A DNA stretch of 64,000 bases from SP5GCR1 sp965199685 (GTDB taxonomy: Bacteria; Pseudomonadota; Gammaproteobacteria; Poriferisulfidales; Oxydemutatoraceae): positions 1,302,001 through 1,366,000 of the forward strand of contig OZ241323.1 of NCBI GenBank assembly GCA_965199685.1. Direction: 5' to 3'. Every line of letters begins with the position of its first letter. The first letter of the stretch is position 1. Under the pieces are notes generated by a model that saw only the letters and a program-made list of their open reading frames with translations, had not been told where the DNA came from and ran no database searches. The translations under genes were made by a program, and so were the position numbers. Positions 8,574-20,000 of this stretch are shown here, piece by piece.

Positions 8574-9588
8574 ATGACCATAGAATTAACAAAAGATCAA
8601 ATTAAAAACTTAAAAACAGAGAAGGCTTATAACCTGCCAAACCTCTTTTTGGATAACACTAAACCCAAAGAAGTTCTTTTTATATTGCAAAACTTAGGGC
8701 ATCTTTCCACCAATTTCGACGATAGTTGTATCTTGCCTTTGGTAAGCGATAAAAACCAGAAGATCCGTCTTTGGTCAATTAAAACATTAGGCAAGACCAA
8801 AAAAATAAAAAATCTACGCGTGTTAGAAAAAGTAGCATATCAGGATGAATCAACCGAGGTTAGAAGAGAGGCAATTTCTTCTATCGGTAGAATCAAAGAT
8901 AAAGTGATTATCCCTATTCTGATTAAATTTCTTAACGACGATGACCCTAAAATTGTTTTGCAAGCAATTAGAGGGCTTTTAACTTTCAGGAACGAACCTA
9001 AAGTCTGCCATGTACTTAAGAAATGCGCAATACATCCCAATGAAACAGTACAGAAAGTCATTGAAAAAGAGTTTCTATTAGAAAATAAAGCTATGCCTAA
9101 AAAACAAAATCATTCTAAATCTTATTCTTTCTTGAAAAATGTGGTCGTGTTGGGCGATGTAAGAAAAACACTGAAGTATGTACCCGATGAAAGTTTTCAT
9201 CTCACCTTTACATCGCCACCGTACTATAACGCAAGAGACTACTCTATTTACAAAAGTTATCGTGAATACCTAGATTTTCTGGAAGAGGTTTTTTCCCTAA
9301 CGCATAAAAAAACCAAAGAAGGCAGTTTTCCCAGACAGTTTATGCAAACGAGTCATAGAATATTATTCCTTCAAAAATGATTTGGTATTTGACCCATTTG
9401 CTGGAAGCGGTACTTTCGGCAGAGTAGCCAAAAGTCTTAATAGATTTTTCTTCCTTACTGAGAAAGAATCTAAGTATTTCAATTATATAAAAACCTCCTT
9501 TTCTAAAGAGGGCACTTTATTTGAGGAGGAAGAAAAGAAAAATTCCTTTTTATGCCTAGATGAATTTAAGGATGCCCTTGAAAAATGA
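8574..9588 (+). pseudogene. HEAT-repeat/DNA methyltransferase (M.CfrBI-like), internal deletion
   Basis: The first 268 codons (8574-9380) encode a HEAT-repeat domain (about residues 40-170, e.g. LRVLEKVAYQDESTEVRREA) followed by the front of a DNA methyltransferase with the catalytic motif TSPPYYNARDYS. That motif is typical of beta-class N4-cytosine/N6-adenine enzymes. After HKKTKEG the frame is lost. In another frame the next bases read AVFPDSLCKRVIEYYSF and then VFDPFAGSGTFG, the SAM-binding motif, up to the stop at 9588. The central part between the catalytic and SAM-binding motifs, roughly 100-130 residues in relatives, is missing. The gene is therefore broken by a deletion with frameshift at about 9325-9335. 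It overlaps the nuclease gene by four bases. Confidence 0.85.
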
Positions 9589-10526
9589 CACTAACCGAAC
9601 AAATTGCAAAAAATATAATCAAAAAACTACTTAAAAGCGAAGACTATAGAACGGAGATTATCAGCCTTATAGACGCTAATTTCCTGCAGTTTGCAATAGC
9701 ATTTTTCAAAAAAATTATAGAGGCTAAACTAAATAGTGAAAATATAACTACAGATTGGTATAAAGAAGAACTTCTAAACTCTACGCTTTCATCGGAAGAA
9801 CTAGCGATAAACTCTGGTTTGAACATGAAAACTATAAACAATATGTTCAATTCTAGCCGCAGAGAAATAGTAATAGATGCAGCTGATGCTCATTATGATA
9901 CTTTGTGTAAGCTAATCGAATCTCTTATTGATTCCGAAGACGGAATAGAACTTAAATTAACCTTAAAGTTTAGGGATGTCAGTGTCGAACTCAATGTCAA
10001 CGAAACCCTAATAGTTATTAACACGCTTGCTGTAAAGAGATCTGCCATACGAGGTGGGTTTTGGAGTACTGCCGGAAAAAGAGTTGAGAAACCTTTAATG
10101 CAAACCTTATGTAAGTTATACAGCGTCCCATCCGAAAATTACCGAATTGAGACCTTAAACGTAAATAATCAAGATGGTTTTGATAGAGAAATTGACTTCT
10201 ACTTAGTACGAGGAAACAAGGAGTTCAAGTGTGAAATCAAAGAGAGAACCGCCATTTGTTGCAATGGCAACAAACGGCGTAACATTGTGCAGGACTTCAA
10301 CATGGATATGTAGGTCGGACAAGCTAAGGCTTGTCCTAAATATTGGGTAAGCAACAAAGCACAGTTAGACAGCCTCGGCGTGGAATGGGTTGCATTGAGG
10401 GATACTAATGGCTTTCGGAAATTCGGCGCTGTATTGAAAAAACTTAAGATTTCTTTTACCGACAGTAATTTTGACAATCTAGACTTTCGTATTGAAAAAA
10501 TATTTGACGAGATATTTGTTAATTAA
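9585..10526 (+). pseudogene. CfrBI-like type II restriction endonuclease, disrupted by a repeat
   Basis: The frame starts at 9585 overlapping the methyltransferase and reads 242 codons to a TAG at 10311-10313. Residues 1-218 look like a CfrBI-family nuclease (EIISLIDANFLQFAIAFFKK...ITTDWYKEELL), reaching the probable catalytic segment REIDFYLVRG...CEIK. From about 10239 the DNA is intergenic-repeat sequence. It contains the TAG, and then the same frame resumes with the nuclease C-terminus (QLDSLGVEWVALRDTNGF...KLKISF) to TAA at 10524-10526. The repeat replaced the segment after CEIK. The family assignment is from memory of similar proteins and is moderately certain; the disruption itself is directly visible. 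Confidence 0.75.
10239..10340 (+). repeat. palindromic repeat inserted in the restriction nuclease gene
   Basis: It contains the hairpin GCCATTTGTTGCAATGGCAACAAACGGC and the palindrome GGACAAGCTAAGGCTTGTCC, both with relatives at 10550-10740. It keeps the reading frame of the host gene but brings in an in-frame TAG. Confidence 0.8.
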
Positions 10527-10539
10527 ACATAGGATTATT

Positions 10540-11007
10540 GAAAAGAGAACCGAGGGTTATTGCAATGGCAACAAGTAGCGGGTTCACTCGGCGACAATCA
10601 GGGGCTTTATTCTACCCTAACGCGTTATGTCTGTACAAGTAGAACCGCCGATTGAACCAGTAGGTCAATCGGCGTGACATTGTGCAGAACTTCAGCATGG
10701 GTATGTAGGTCGGACAAGCTAAGGCTTGTCCTAAATGGTGGGTACGCAAAAAACCACCCCGTCAGATAGAACCGCCGATTGAACCAGCAGATCAATCGGC
10801 GTAACCTCGTGCAGAACCTTAACATGATTGTTAAACGCATGCATTACAAAATGCATAGGCCTGCCACCCCTCCAAAGAAGAGGAATAGTCTACCCCTACG
10901 GTGGGTATCATAAACGAAATGGATGAATGGATTGGAGGTGCAGGTGCAGCGCGTTTGGGTGGTTTGCGTAAATTGGAGGCGCAAGCGGTTAAGTTTGTTG
11001 CGGGTGG
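10540..11007. repeat. cluster of intergenic palindromic repeats
   Basis: No gene. The stretch holds a variant hairpin (GGGTTATTGCAATGGCAACA, about 10553), a CCGCCGATTGAACCAGTAGG hairpin (about 10645), the palindrome GGACAAGCTAAGGCTTGTCC (about 10713), another MITE-like body (10755-10890), and host-repeat sequence (GGTGGGTATCATAAACGAAATGG; GGCGCAAGCGGTTAAG) running up to the stop codon of the giant gene. Confidence 0.75.
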
Positions 11008-14000
11008 TTATTGCAACGGGCCTTCCAGAAAGACTTTGGCTCGGATACGAATGCCTATAGACTCCCGTATCACATTAATCGTATAGGTGTTTGAATTGGC
11101 ACCGTCTTCGGACTCTACCTCAACCTCAATGATATTACCTGCCTCGCCTATCACATTCAATGGAATGTCGGTGTTCGATGGATAAACGGTGCGACTATTC
11201 ATGAATACCGAAGTGATGGTCGTTGCACCATTGTTGTTCGTTGTGGGTATCACCTTTATGGTCTCAGTGGTATTGGAAACATTGACCGTATAAACAAAGG
11301 TGGCGGTAGTGTAATCGGGTTCCAACCTACCGGGCGATACTTCCAGGTTATGTAAAGTAGCATCGCTGGCATCAAACAACCTAATCAGCGTCACAGTATA
11401 ACTTTTAGAGGTCTGTGCGTCGTTCGCTATCACTTTAATCCTGAGCAAAGTTTCAAAACCTCGCTTTGTTTTCTGCCCCGGCCATACACTAACTTCCGTA
11501 CTTGCAATGTCTTCCAACGCTCCGCCATCCACCGAAATTTGGATGTCGGCATGTTCGGCGTCGCTCGCAGTAGCAGTAACTCTAAGTTTTTGAGTATCGT
11601 TACTCACTGAGACGGTATAAGTTGTGATCTCGCTATTGAACAGCGGAGTCGGAGAGACAGGAACACCGTCTTTGGTTATTCTCAGGCTATCCAAATTCGC
11701 ATCCATATTCAACTCTCGAAGTACCGATACGGTATAAATCATTGAAGATATACCGTCCTGAGCGATTACCATGATATCCATCTGTGTCATCTCACCCGGC
11801 TCTAATTCAATCGGATTACTCAATAATTCTCCTTCGGAAATTTCCATATCCTCTTGTTGACCTGCGGACACGGCAACCAATCCGGGTACGAAATTAAACG
11901 GATTTTCGGTACCGTCGCGTCTGCTAATGATAATCGTTGCACTGCTATGTTGTGTTTCAATTCTGGTCCTAAGATTCTCCACCGTATTTGCATAAGAAAC
12001 GACATTACGCATCATCGTGCCGCCATCCGATACCAATTCGTCTTGACTCTCCGATAACGGAAACAGCGTTAATTTCGCCAGAGCTACATCACTACTGTAG
12101 GGGCGGAACACTGATACGGTATAAGTCGTACTACTTCCGTCGTTTGCGATGACTTGGAAATCAATAAGCGTCGTTTTATTTACAGCTAGATCAACGACTT
12201 CACGCATGACACTGATGCGAGTATCAGGATTATTGCCGACGACTATGCTGGCACGCTCATGATTTGCTTGTGCTGTTATTACTAGGCGGCTTAGTGCATT
12301 GGGAACTTGTAATTCGTAGCGTGTTTGGGTTGTCGCAAAATCTGGAGTCAACGGTATAGGATCACCGTTTTCTTCACTCAGTCTAAGATATTTTAGGCTC
12401 TTATCATCGCTTGGATTACGAATTATGGATACCGTATAACTTTGCGAGTTGACCCCATTTTCAGCAACGACCGTGATTTGCACGGCTCGCTGCACATTTA
12501 TTTCTTCTGCCAATGCTATATCAACGCTACGATTAACAAGTGGAGTACCGTTTATTCGTAGACTTGCCTCGCTATCGGCAGCTAAAGGAATCATTCGTAT
12601 GATTTTCACATCGGTTGAAACCCGTACTTGATGATTTCTATCGTCGTCAAAATCGTCTAACTCCACAATTTCCAAAGGTGTCTGCGAGTCGAGTTTGTAT
12701 AAGGCAACGCTATTCAAATCATCGTTGTTGCTATCCTGAGCATCCCGCCTCACTTTGATTCTATATGTTTTGTTAGTCTCATTTTCTGCGGTCACAACGA
12801 CAGCTATATTATTAGTGCTAGCCCTTGCACCGGCATTTTCTAATCTCACACGGTGCGACATGTCTGCTATTGATCGACCGTTTATTTCTATCGCAATCGT
12901 TGCGTCATCGTCTTTGGTCTCGGCAATCACCTCAAGTTCTGAGACATTATTTGCAACACGAGTCTGGTATAGGGTCGTCTCGGCATTGAAGGCACGGTCA
13001 AACCTTGCTCCGACGATGCCCAGAACAGCTAGATCAGCGTTATCGTTAGCGACACGATTTACGAAAAGCTCATAGCTCTGCGAGCTTTGGTCGCTTGATA
13101 TGACATTGATAAGCACTTGGTTTCTAGTGCCCGATAGCACCGGGAAATCCACACTTTCAATTTCTTTATTTGCGATGCGACGATGCGTAGTTTCGTTGTC
13201 GTTGACCGTGATCTCAATCTGTGCATCTCTATCGGCAACCGTAGCTTTTACTCTCGCCATTTTTACACTCTTGCTAATCGTTGTTTGATATGCATAGATA
13301 GAGTCTTCAAAAGACGGGGTGAATATCTCTACTGCCTCCTCAGGGTGCAATGTCAAAGATGTCAATCTATTGTCATCTCCGACACGCTCCACTAATACAC
13401 TATAAACTTTAGAACTAACCTCGTCTTGAGCGAGTAATTTAATCTCGTAGGCGTTCAGTCCCTTTCTCAAATCATCTATGATGCTAATCACCTCACTTCC
13501 TCTCGCCGAGTCTTCGTTCAGTAGAACCTGCACATCACTATCTTGGGCAAGTGCTCTTATGATGATTTCCTCCACACTAACGGGAATGGTATAACGATAC
13601 GATGTCTGCTCGGTATCGTCGGATATCAATGCTTCGCTCATCGGTAGCAACTGCTGCCCTGCTACACTTACAATCAAACTTTTTAGACTCAAATCAAACT
13701 CACGGATTACCGTCACGGTATATGTTTGAGTACTCTTACCCAAAGCGGATACTTCTATCTCAATCGTATTCTCTCCCACATTCAACGGGATATCCTCCAA
13801 AAATGATTGATCGGTTGCCATCAACATTCCGTTTGCGGTAATTGTGACCGTCGCCTCAGGTGTCGGTCTTGTTATTACGGTAATCGTGTTCGTTGAATGA
13901 GGTACCGTTACCTGATATTCTGTTATAGGACTCTCAAACTCAGGACTGAGAGTTTTCGCCGGTATCAGTCGTAAATCATACAAATAAGTACTCAGGTTCA

Positions 14001-17000
14001 AATGTGCTTGCCTCGGCAATAAAGTGCCACATATTGGTAATCTAGTCGTGTCCCCTGCCTCGCTACGGCATGCCGGATCATCTGCGTCCCCAATCGCATA
14101 TTTAAGCCTGGGATATTGTAGCGAGTCACCGAAATTCCAATCGGCATCTTCCCAATCATAGTAAATATCGCTTGGTCGGGACCCTTTAGTGCCTCTCAAC
14201 ATTTCACTGGTAGTCTTAGCTTCACCAGGAAAATTAGTCGATGCTGTCGGGTTCACACTGCTATCCCAATAACTATTTCGGACATTGACATCAGCGACGG
14301 GAACCAAGCCACCTATAGATGTTGCCAATATTTCACCGATAGCATAGCTATTAGTGATGCTTGACAACCCTAGCGGCATACTGCCGACCAATCCGCCTGC
14401 TTTTTGCCTACTATTTACTGCGGCAGCTGAATAGCTATTGCTAATTGACCCAAAACTTAAAACACCAACCAAGCCACCCACCTTATGTTTGTTCAGATCT
14501 TGACCGGTTACCATACCGACACTATGACTATTCTCCACCAGACCTGCATTCTGTCCGATCAAGCCGCCGACGGATTCTATACCTGCTACATCGCAATCTA
14601 CAAAGCTATTGATAATGCGACTACTCGTTGTCGCAGAAGCAACCATTCCTCCTACGATAAAACTACCTCGTATCGTACCTGATACCGAACTGTTGGTGAT
14701 TTTCCCACCACTAACACCGACTAGACCTGCTACTCGATCTTGCCCACGAACATCAACATTCGCCAAATTGACATAGTCAATTTTAGCGGTTGCGGCTATC
14801 AATTTGAACAAACCGACTTCGTTGATCCTCCTGTTGATACGCAGGTTGGAAATCGTATGGCCGTTGCCTTGGAATACGCTATTGAAATTTACTATCGGTT
14901 GCCAATTTGTATAAGAACTCAAATCCACATCAGCTGTCAATTCATAACCTATACACATATCGTTGGGACATCCTCTGGTAGATTTATTCTTATCCGACGA
15001 CTCTCTAAAACCAGTTGCATCTGGTTGATAGCGTATTACGTTCAGAGCATCTGCCGAGTGAATGTCTATATAACCGTCGTCATCTTGATCTATATCCACA
15101 GCGGTTAACTCGGTATACCGATTGACCGAGACTTTATAAGCGATATATGACTTGTCGTCTATCGCAAGGTCAATCCTAATTTGTTGATCGTTATCTACCG
15201 GTAGATCAGAGATTCGCTCACCGCTGTTTATGCTTCTTTTATAACTTGGATTTGCACCGCTACTAATGATAATCGTCGGTGTTGAATAGCTACGAGACAA
15301 AAATGGAATTAGCGTGAGCGTCGTCGTTTGGCTATAAACCGTGAGCTTATAGTCGTATTCTAACATCGGGCGTAGTCTTGGGTATAATGCGGCATCGGCT
15401 TCAACGCCGTTTATGGATTCTCGCATCTCCAAACTCAGCAAATTGAGATGCTGTCCGTCTATTAATGTACCGCGCATATCACAACGGATCCATTGGGGAG
15501 GGACAGAAGTATCGCATAAATCGTTGTTGTATCTGATGGCTGGATAATGTTCGTCGTCGCCGAAATCCCAGTCGCTATCGCTCCATTGATAATAAACTTC
15601 GGTCACAGTAGTGCCTGCCGCAGTCGGCATTTGTAGTGCTTCGGTAGTAGCAGTCAATGAACCAGCCGACAAACCGTTATTGCTGCCGTCGGTTATACCG
15701 CTCACCGTGCTATCGCTATAACTATTGTCAATCGAAGCACCGTTCAAATTACCAACCACAGCGTTGACCGAAGCATCCCCGCTAACTGTGGCAATCGCAT
15801 AACTATCCTTAATCTCGGCATTACTATGTGCTTTGCCGACCAAACCACCTATCTCGCTGTTCGCATTGACTGCAGCGATTGCATAGCTATTGCTCAGCCG
15901 CGTATAGCCATCCATAATACCGACCAAGCCTCCCGCTTGCTGCGAACTTCCATCAACATTGACGAATACATAACTATTGGTGATTTCGGATATCTCCGAT
16001 ACCCGACCTTCTAACAAACCGACCAAGCCACCGACACCGTCGTTGATCACTTTAAGTTCACCAGTCACAAAACTATTGCTTACTTTTGATGAACTCGTCG
16101 CATGACCGACAATCCCACCGACACTCCTTAAACCCGATACATTCACATTCAACAAACCGACATTGTCAATCGTCGCACCAGCAATTTTAGAAAAAAGTCC
16201 TGCCGGTAGTGCGGTTATATCGTTTATGTATAAATTGGATATCATGTAGCCGTTGCCGTTAAATACTGCGGTGAAAGGCTGTGTTTCATTTCCGATCGGC
16301 GGCCAACCCTGCCCGTTGGTCCAAACATCTTTATTAGCCAGATTGTGCATATCACGATAACTGCTTGAGTCTAGAAAATCCAAATCACCGGTCAGTTCAT
16401 AACCTATACAACCGCTCACTGCGGCGCAACCTAGAGTGTCTGCAGAACCCTCAATACTTGTCACTAAAGCACTTCCGTCCAATTGATAGCGCATTGCGTA
16501 TAAATCTTCCAAATTGTGAATTTCTATTAAGCCGTCGTTGTCGTCGTCTACATCGGTATTATCGTATATGCCATCGCCGTCTAAATCTTTGCTAATATTA
16601 ATAAGATATCTTAGCGAGGCATCACTGACCGCAACATTCACCGTCGTGATAATCGTAATCGTCGTATTAAACGACGGATCTATTGGGATCGTATAACTTC
16701 GTGTGCCGCTACTTGAGTTTATCGAAAAGTCGGCATCAGCCGAACTCGTGATATGCATCATCACCCAATCGGGACTCCTCAGCACCGGCATCAACTCAAT
16801 ATGCCGATTGTCAAAAGGAACATGGATTCTATAATCAAAAATATCGCTACTGAAATTCGGTTCTAGGTGTAGTTCGGACGAGGATAATTCTATATCAATC
16901 AAACTCGGGTCAACTTCACGAAAGAGCATCACGGTATAAGTGTTGGTCGTCTCATTGGGGGCGGTCACCTCTATTGCGATAGAATTGAGGCCTTCTCTCA

Positions 17001-20000
17001 ACGAGATATTTTCGGATAATGTACGGTCGGCAATATATTCATCTTCGTTGACATTGAGCTTGATACTTGCATCAAGACCTGCTGCCCGCATCGTAATCAT
17101 AACAGTCTCAGCTGAATTAGAAACCGTTGCTTGATATTCCCTGCTAAATGTATCAAACTGCGGAGTGAAGTCCTTCACTGGCGTTATCGTCAAATCGGTT
17201 AAATACGAGTCTGAAGGGCGGTGTAGTTGATTAGGAAGTAAAGTGCCGCATATCGGTAATATAACCGTTGTATCGGTTGTAGTACGACACGCCGGGTCGG
17301 CCTCATCACCTATCGCATATTTGATGCCCGGGTATTGCTCGGTAGAACCAAAGTCCCAGTTGGCATCGCTCCAGTTGAGATAGATATCCCCTACCCTGCT
17401 ACCCGCAGTTCCAGCTTTGAGTTCGGCGGTTGTTTTGGCTATACCGGTACTATTATTCGTTGGTAGATCGGGGTTGATATCCCTATTCCAATAGCTATTA
17501 ACAACTACAACAAAATATGAAATAAGCCCGCCACGGCTACGACCTTCTACTCTACCGATAGCATAAGAATTAACAGTTTCATCATGTCTGCCAAAAAGTA
17601 AAGCACCAACCATACCACCGCTACGGTTATTGCTAGTGACATCTACAGCGGCATAACTATTGCTAATTGTAACGCCATTTAAGTAGCCAACCAAACCACC
17701 CAATCGGCTCGCATTATCGTTCCTCTTTGTTACACTACCTGTAGCATAACTGTTGTCAATCGGAGCATCGGTAGACCCGATCAAACCACCGACCCTATTA
17801 TTTCCCATTAATTCAATCATTGCATAACTATTGATTAAGCCACCTGTTCCATACATGATACCGGCGACCCCTCCTACATTAGCGTTGCCGACAATGCGAC
17901 CCGATACCGAACTATTGCTGATCTTACTGCGACCGCTACCTACTAAACCGGCAACTTGATTCCATCCCAGCACATCTACGTTCGCCAAGTTGACATAATC
18001 AATTTTAGAGCCTTCCAATGTGGAAGCAAACAGGGCTATATCATCGCCCCCGCCTCTGCTTATAGTGAGATTGGAAATCGTATAGCCGTTGCCCTTGAAT
18101 ACGCTGTTGAGATTTGCTATCGGTTGCCAATTTGTATAGGAACTCAAATCCACATCGCTTGTCAATTCATAGCCTATACAAACATCGTCAAGGCATCCTC
18201 TGGTAGATTTACTCCTATTTTCTGCTTCTCTAAGACCGGTTCCGTCGGTTTGATAACGAATTGCCGATAATCCATCGGCTGAGTCAATATCTATATAACC
18301 GTCGTCATCTGCATCTATATCGGTAGAAGTCACCTCAGTATAATAATTTATTGAAATACCGTGTGTGACGAACGGTTGCTCATCCACATGCAATGCAATC
18401 GCAAGCTCTGCACCGTTATCTACCGGAACGCCCAAGGCACGCTCACCAACTGCTATAGCCGATTCGTAACCGTTATTGTTAGCGATAACGATGGTCGGTG
18501 TTGAATGGGTTTTAGACAAAATCGGAATTAGGGTGACGGTGGTCGTACGGTCATAAACCGTCAACGTATAATCGTCTGTGAATAGGCTGAACTGCTCTGG
18601 GAATAGTGGTGAGTCAAACGCTTCACCGTCTAGGTGCTCCACTATTTGCAAATCCACCAAACTCAGGTGTTGTCCGGGTAGTGATACACCTTTGACATCG
18701 CAGCGTACCCATTGGGGGGCAATAGAAGTATCGCATAAATCATTATTGTATTTGACTGCTGGATATTGTTCGGCATTGCCAAAACTCCAATTATCGGTAC
18801 TCCATTGATAATAAACTTCGGTCACGGTACTGCCTGCCGCAGTTGGCGTTTGTAGTGCTTCGGTAGTAATATCCATCGGAGGGGCCATCGCAGTGCCTGC
18901 TATGCCGCTGATTGTGCTATCGCTATAACTGCTAACAAGCACAGTATCGTTGCGATTACCGATCAGACCACCCAGCATAAAATCTCCTTGCACGATCGGA
19001 ATTGCATAACTATTGTTGATTTGGGAATCGCTATGACCTATGCCGACCAAACCGCCCAACTCTCGCTCTCCGATTAGACTACTTATCGCATAACTATCGT
19101 CTATGGAAGTAGTGCCATTCATAGTGCCGACCAAGCCACCGACCAAGCCGGTATCTGAAACTATCTCGACAACCACATAACTATTCTTGATTTCGGATTT
19201 CTCGAATGCCGTCCCTTCAAATGAACCGACCAAACCGCCGGCGTTTCTATTGGCTGTGGTGATATCACCGGTGACGAAACTGTTGCTTATTATCGATGCC
19301 TCGCTTGCGCGACCGACAAGCCCGCCGGTATCCCACGACCCGATAATTTTTACATTCAATAAGCCGACATAATCAATGATCGCACCCGCAGTCCGAGCAA
19401 AAAGCCCGACTGGCGACCCGATGGTGTTATCAATAAACAAATTAGAGATTGTATAACCGTTGCCGTTGAATACACCCATATAAGGTCGCGTGCTAGTCCC
19501 TATGGGATGCCATCCTGCTCCGGTGGTCCAAGCTATTTTATTAGTTCTACGAGTTTGTGCATCGCGATAACTGCCATCACTCAGAAAATCCAAATTGCGA
19601 CTCAGTTCGTATCCTATGCAACCACTTCCGCTGGCACAACCAGTCGTGTCTTTGGATCCTCCGATGCTAAGAACATAACCGCTACCGTCTAATTGAAAAC
19701 GTATTCTATCTAAGTCTTCCAAGCTATGAACCTCTATCAAACCATCGTTGTCATCGTCTACATCCATTGCGTTGGCAATGCCGTCGTTATCGCTATCCTG
19801 CATAACATTAATTTGATAGACCACCATAACATCGTCTGTTATGATATCGGTGCTTACCGTGATCGTAATAGTCGTATTGAACGCTATATCTAGAGGAATC
19901 GCCTCGCTTTGAATACCACTCTCGGCGACGATAGAAAAACTGGCATCCGCCGAACTGGTGATATGAATGCTCGCCGAGGCGGTACTGCTTAGCGTGGCTA

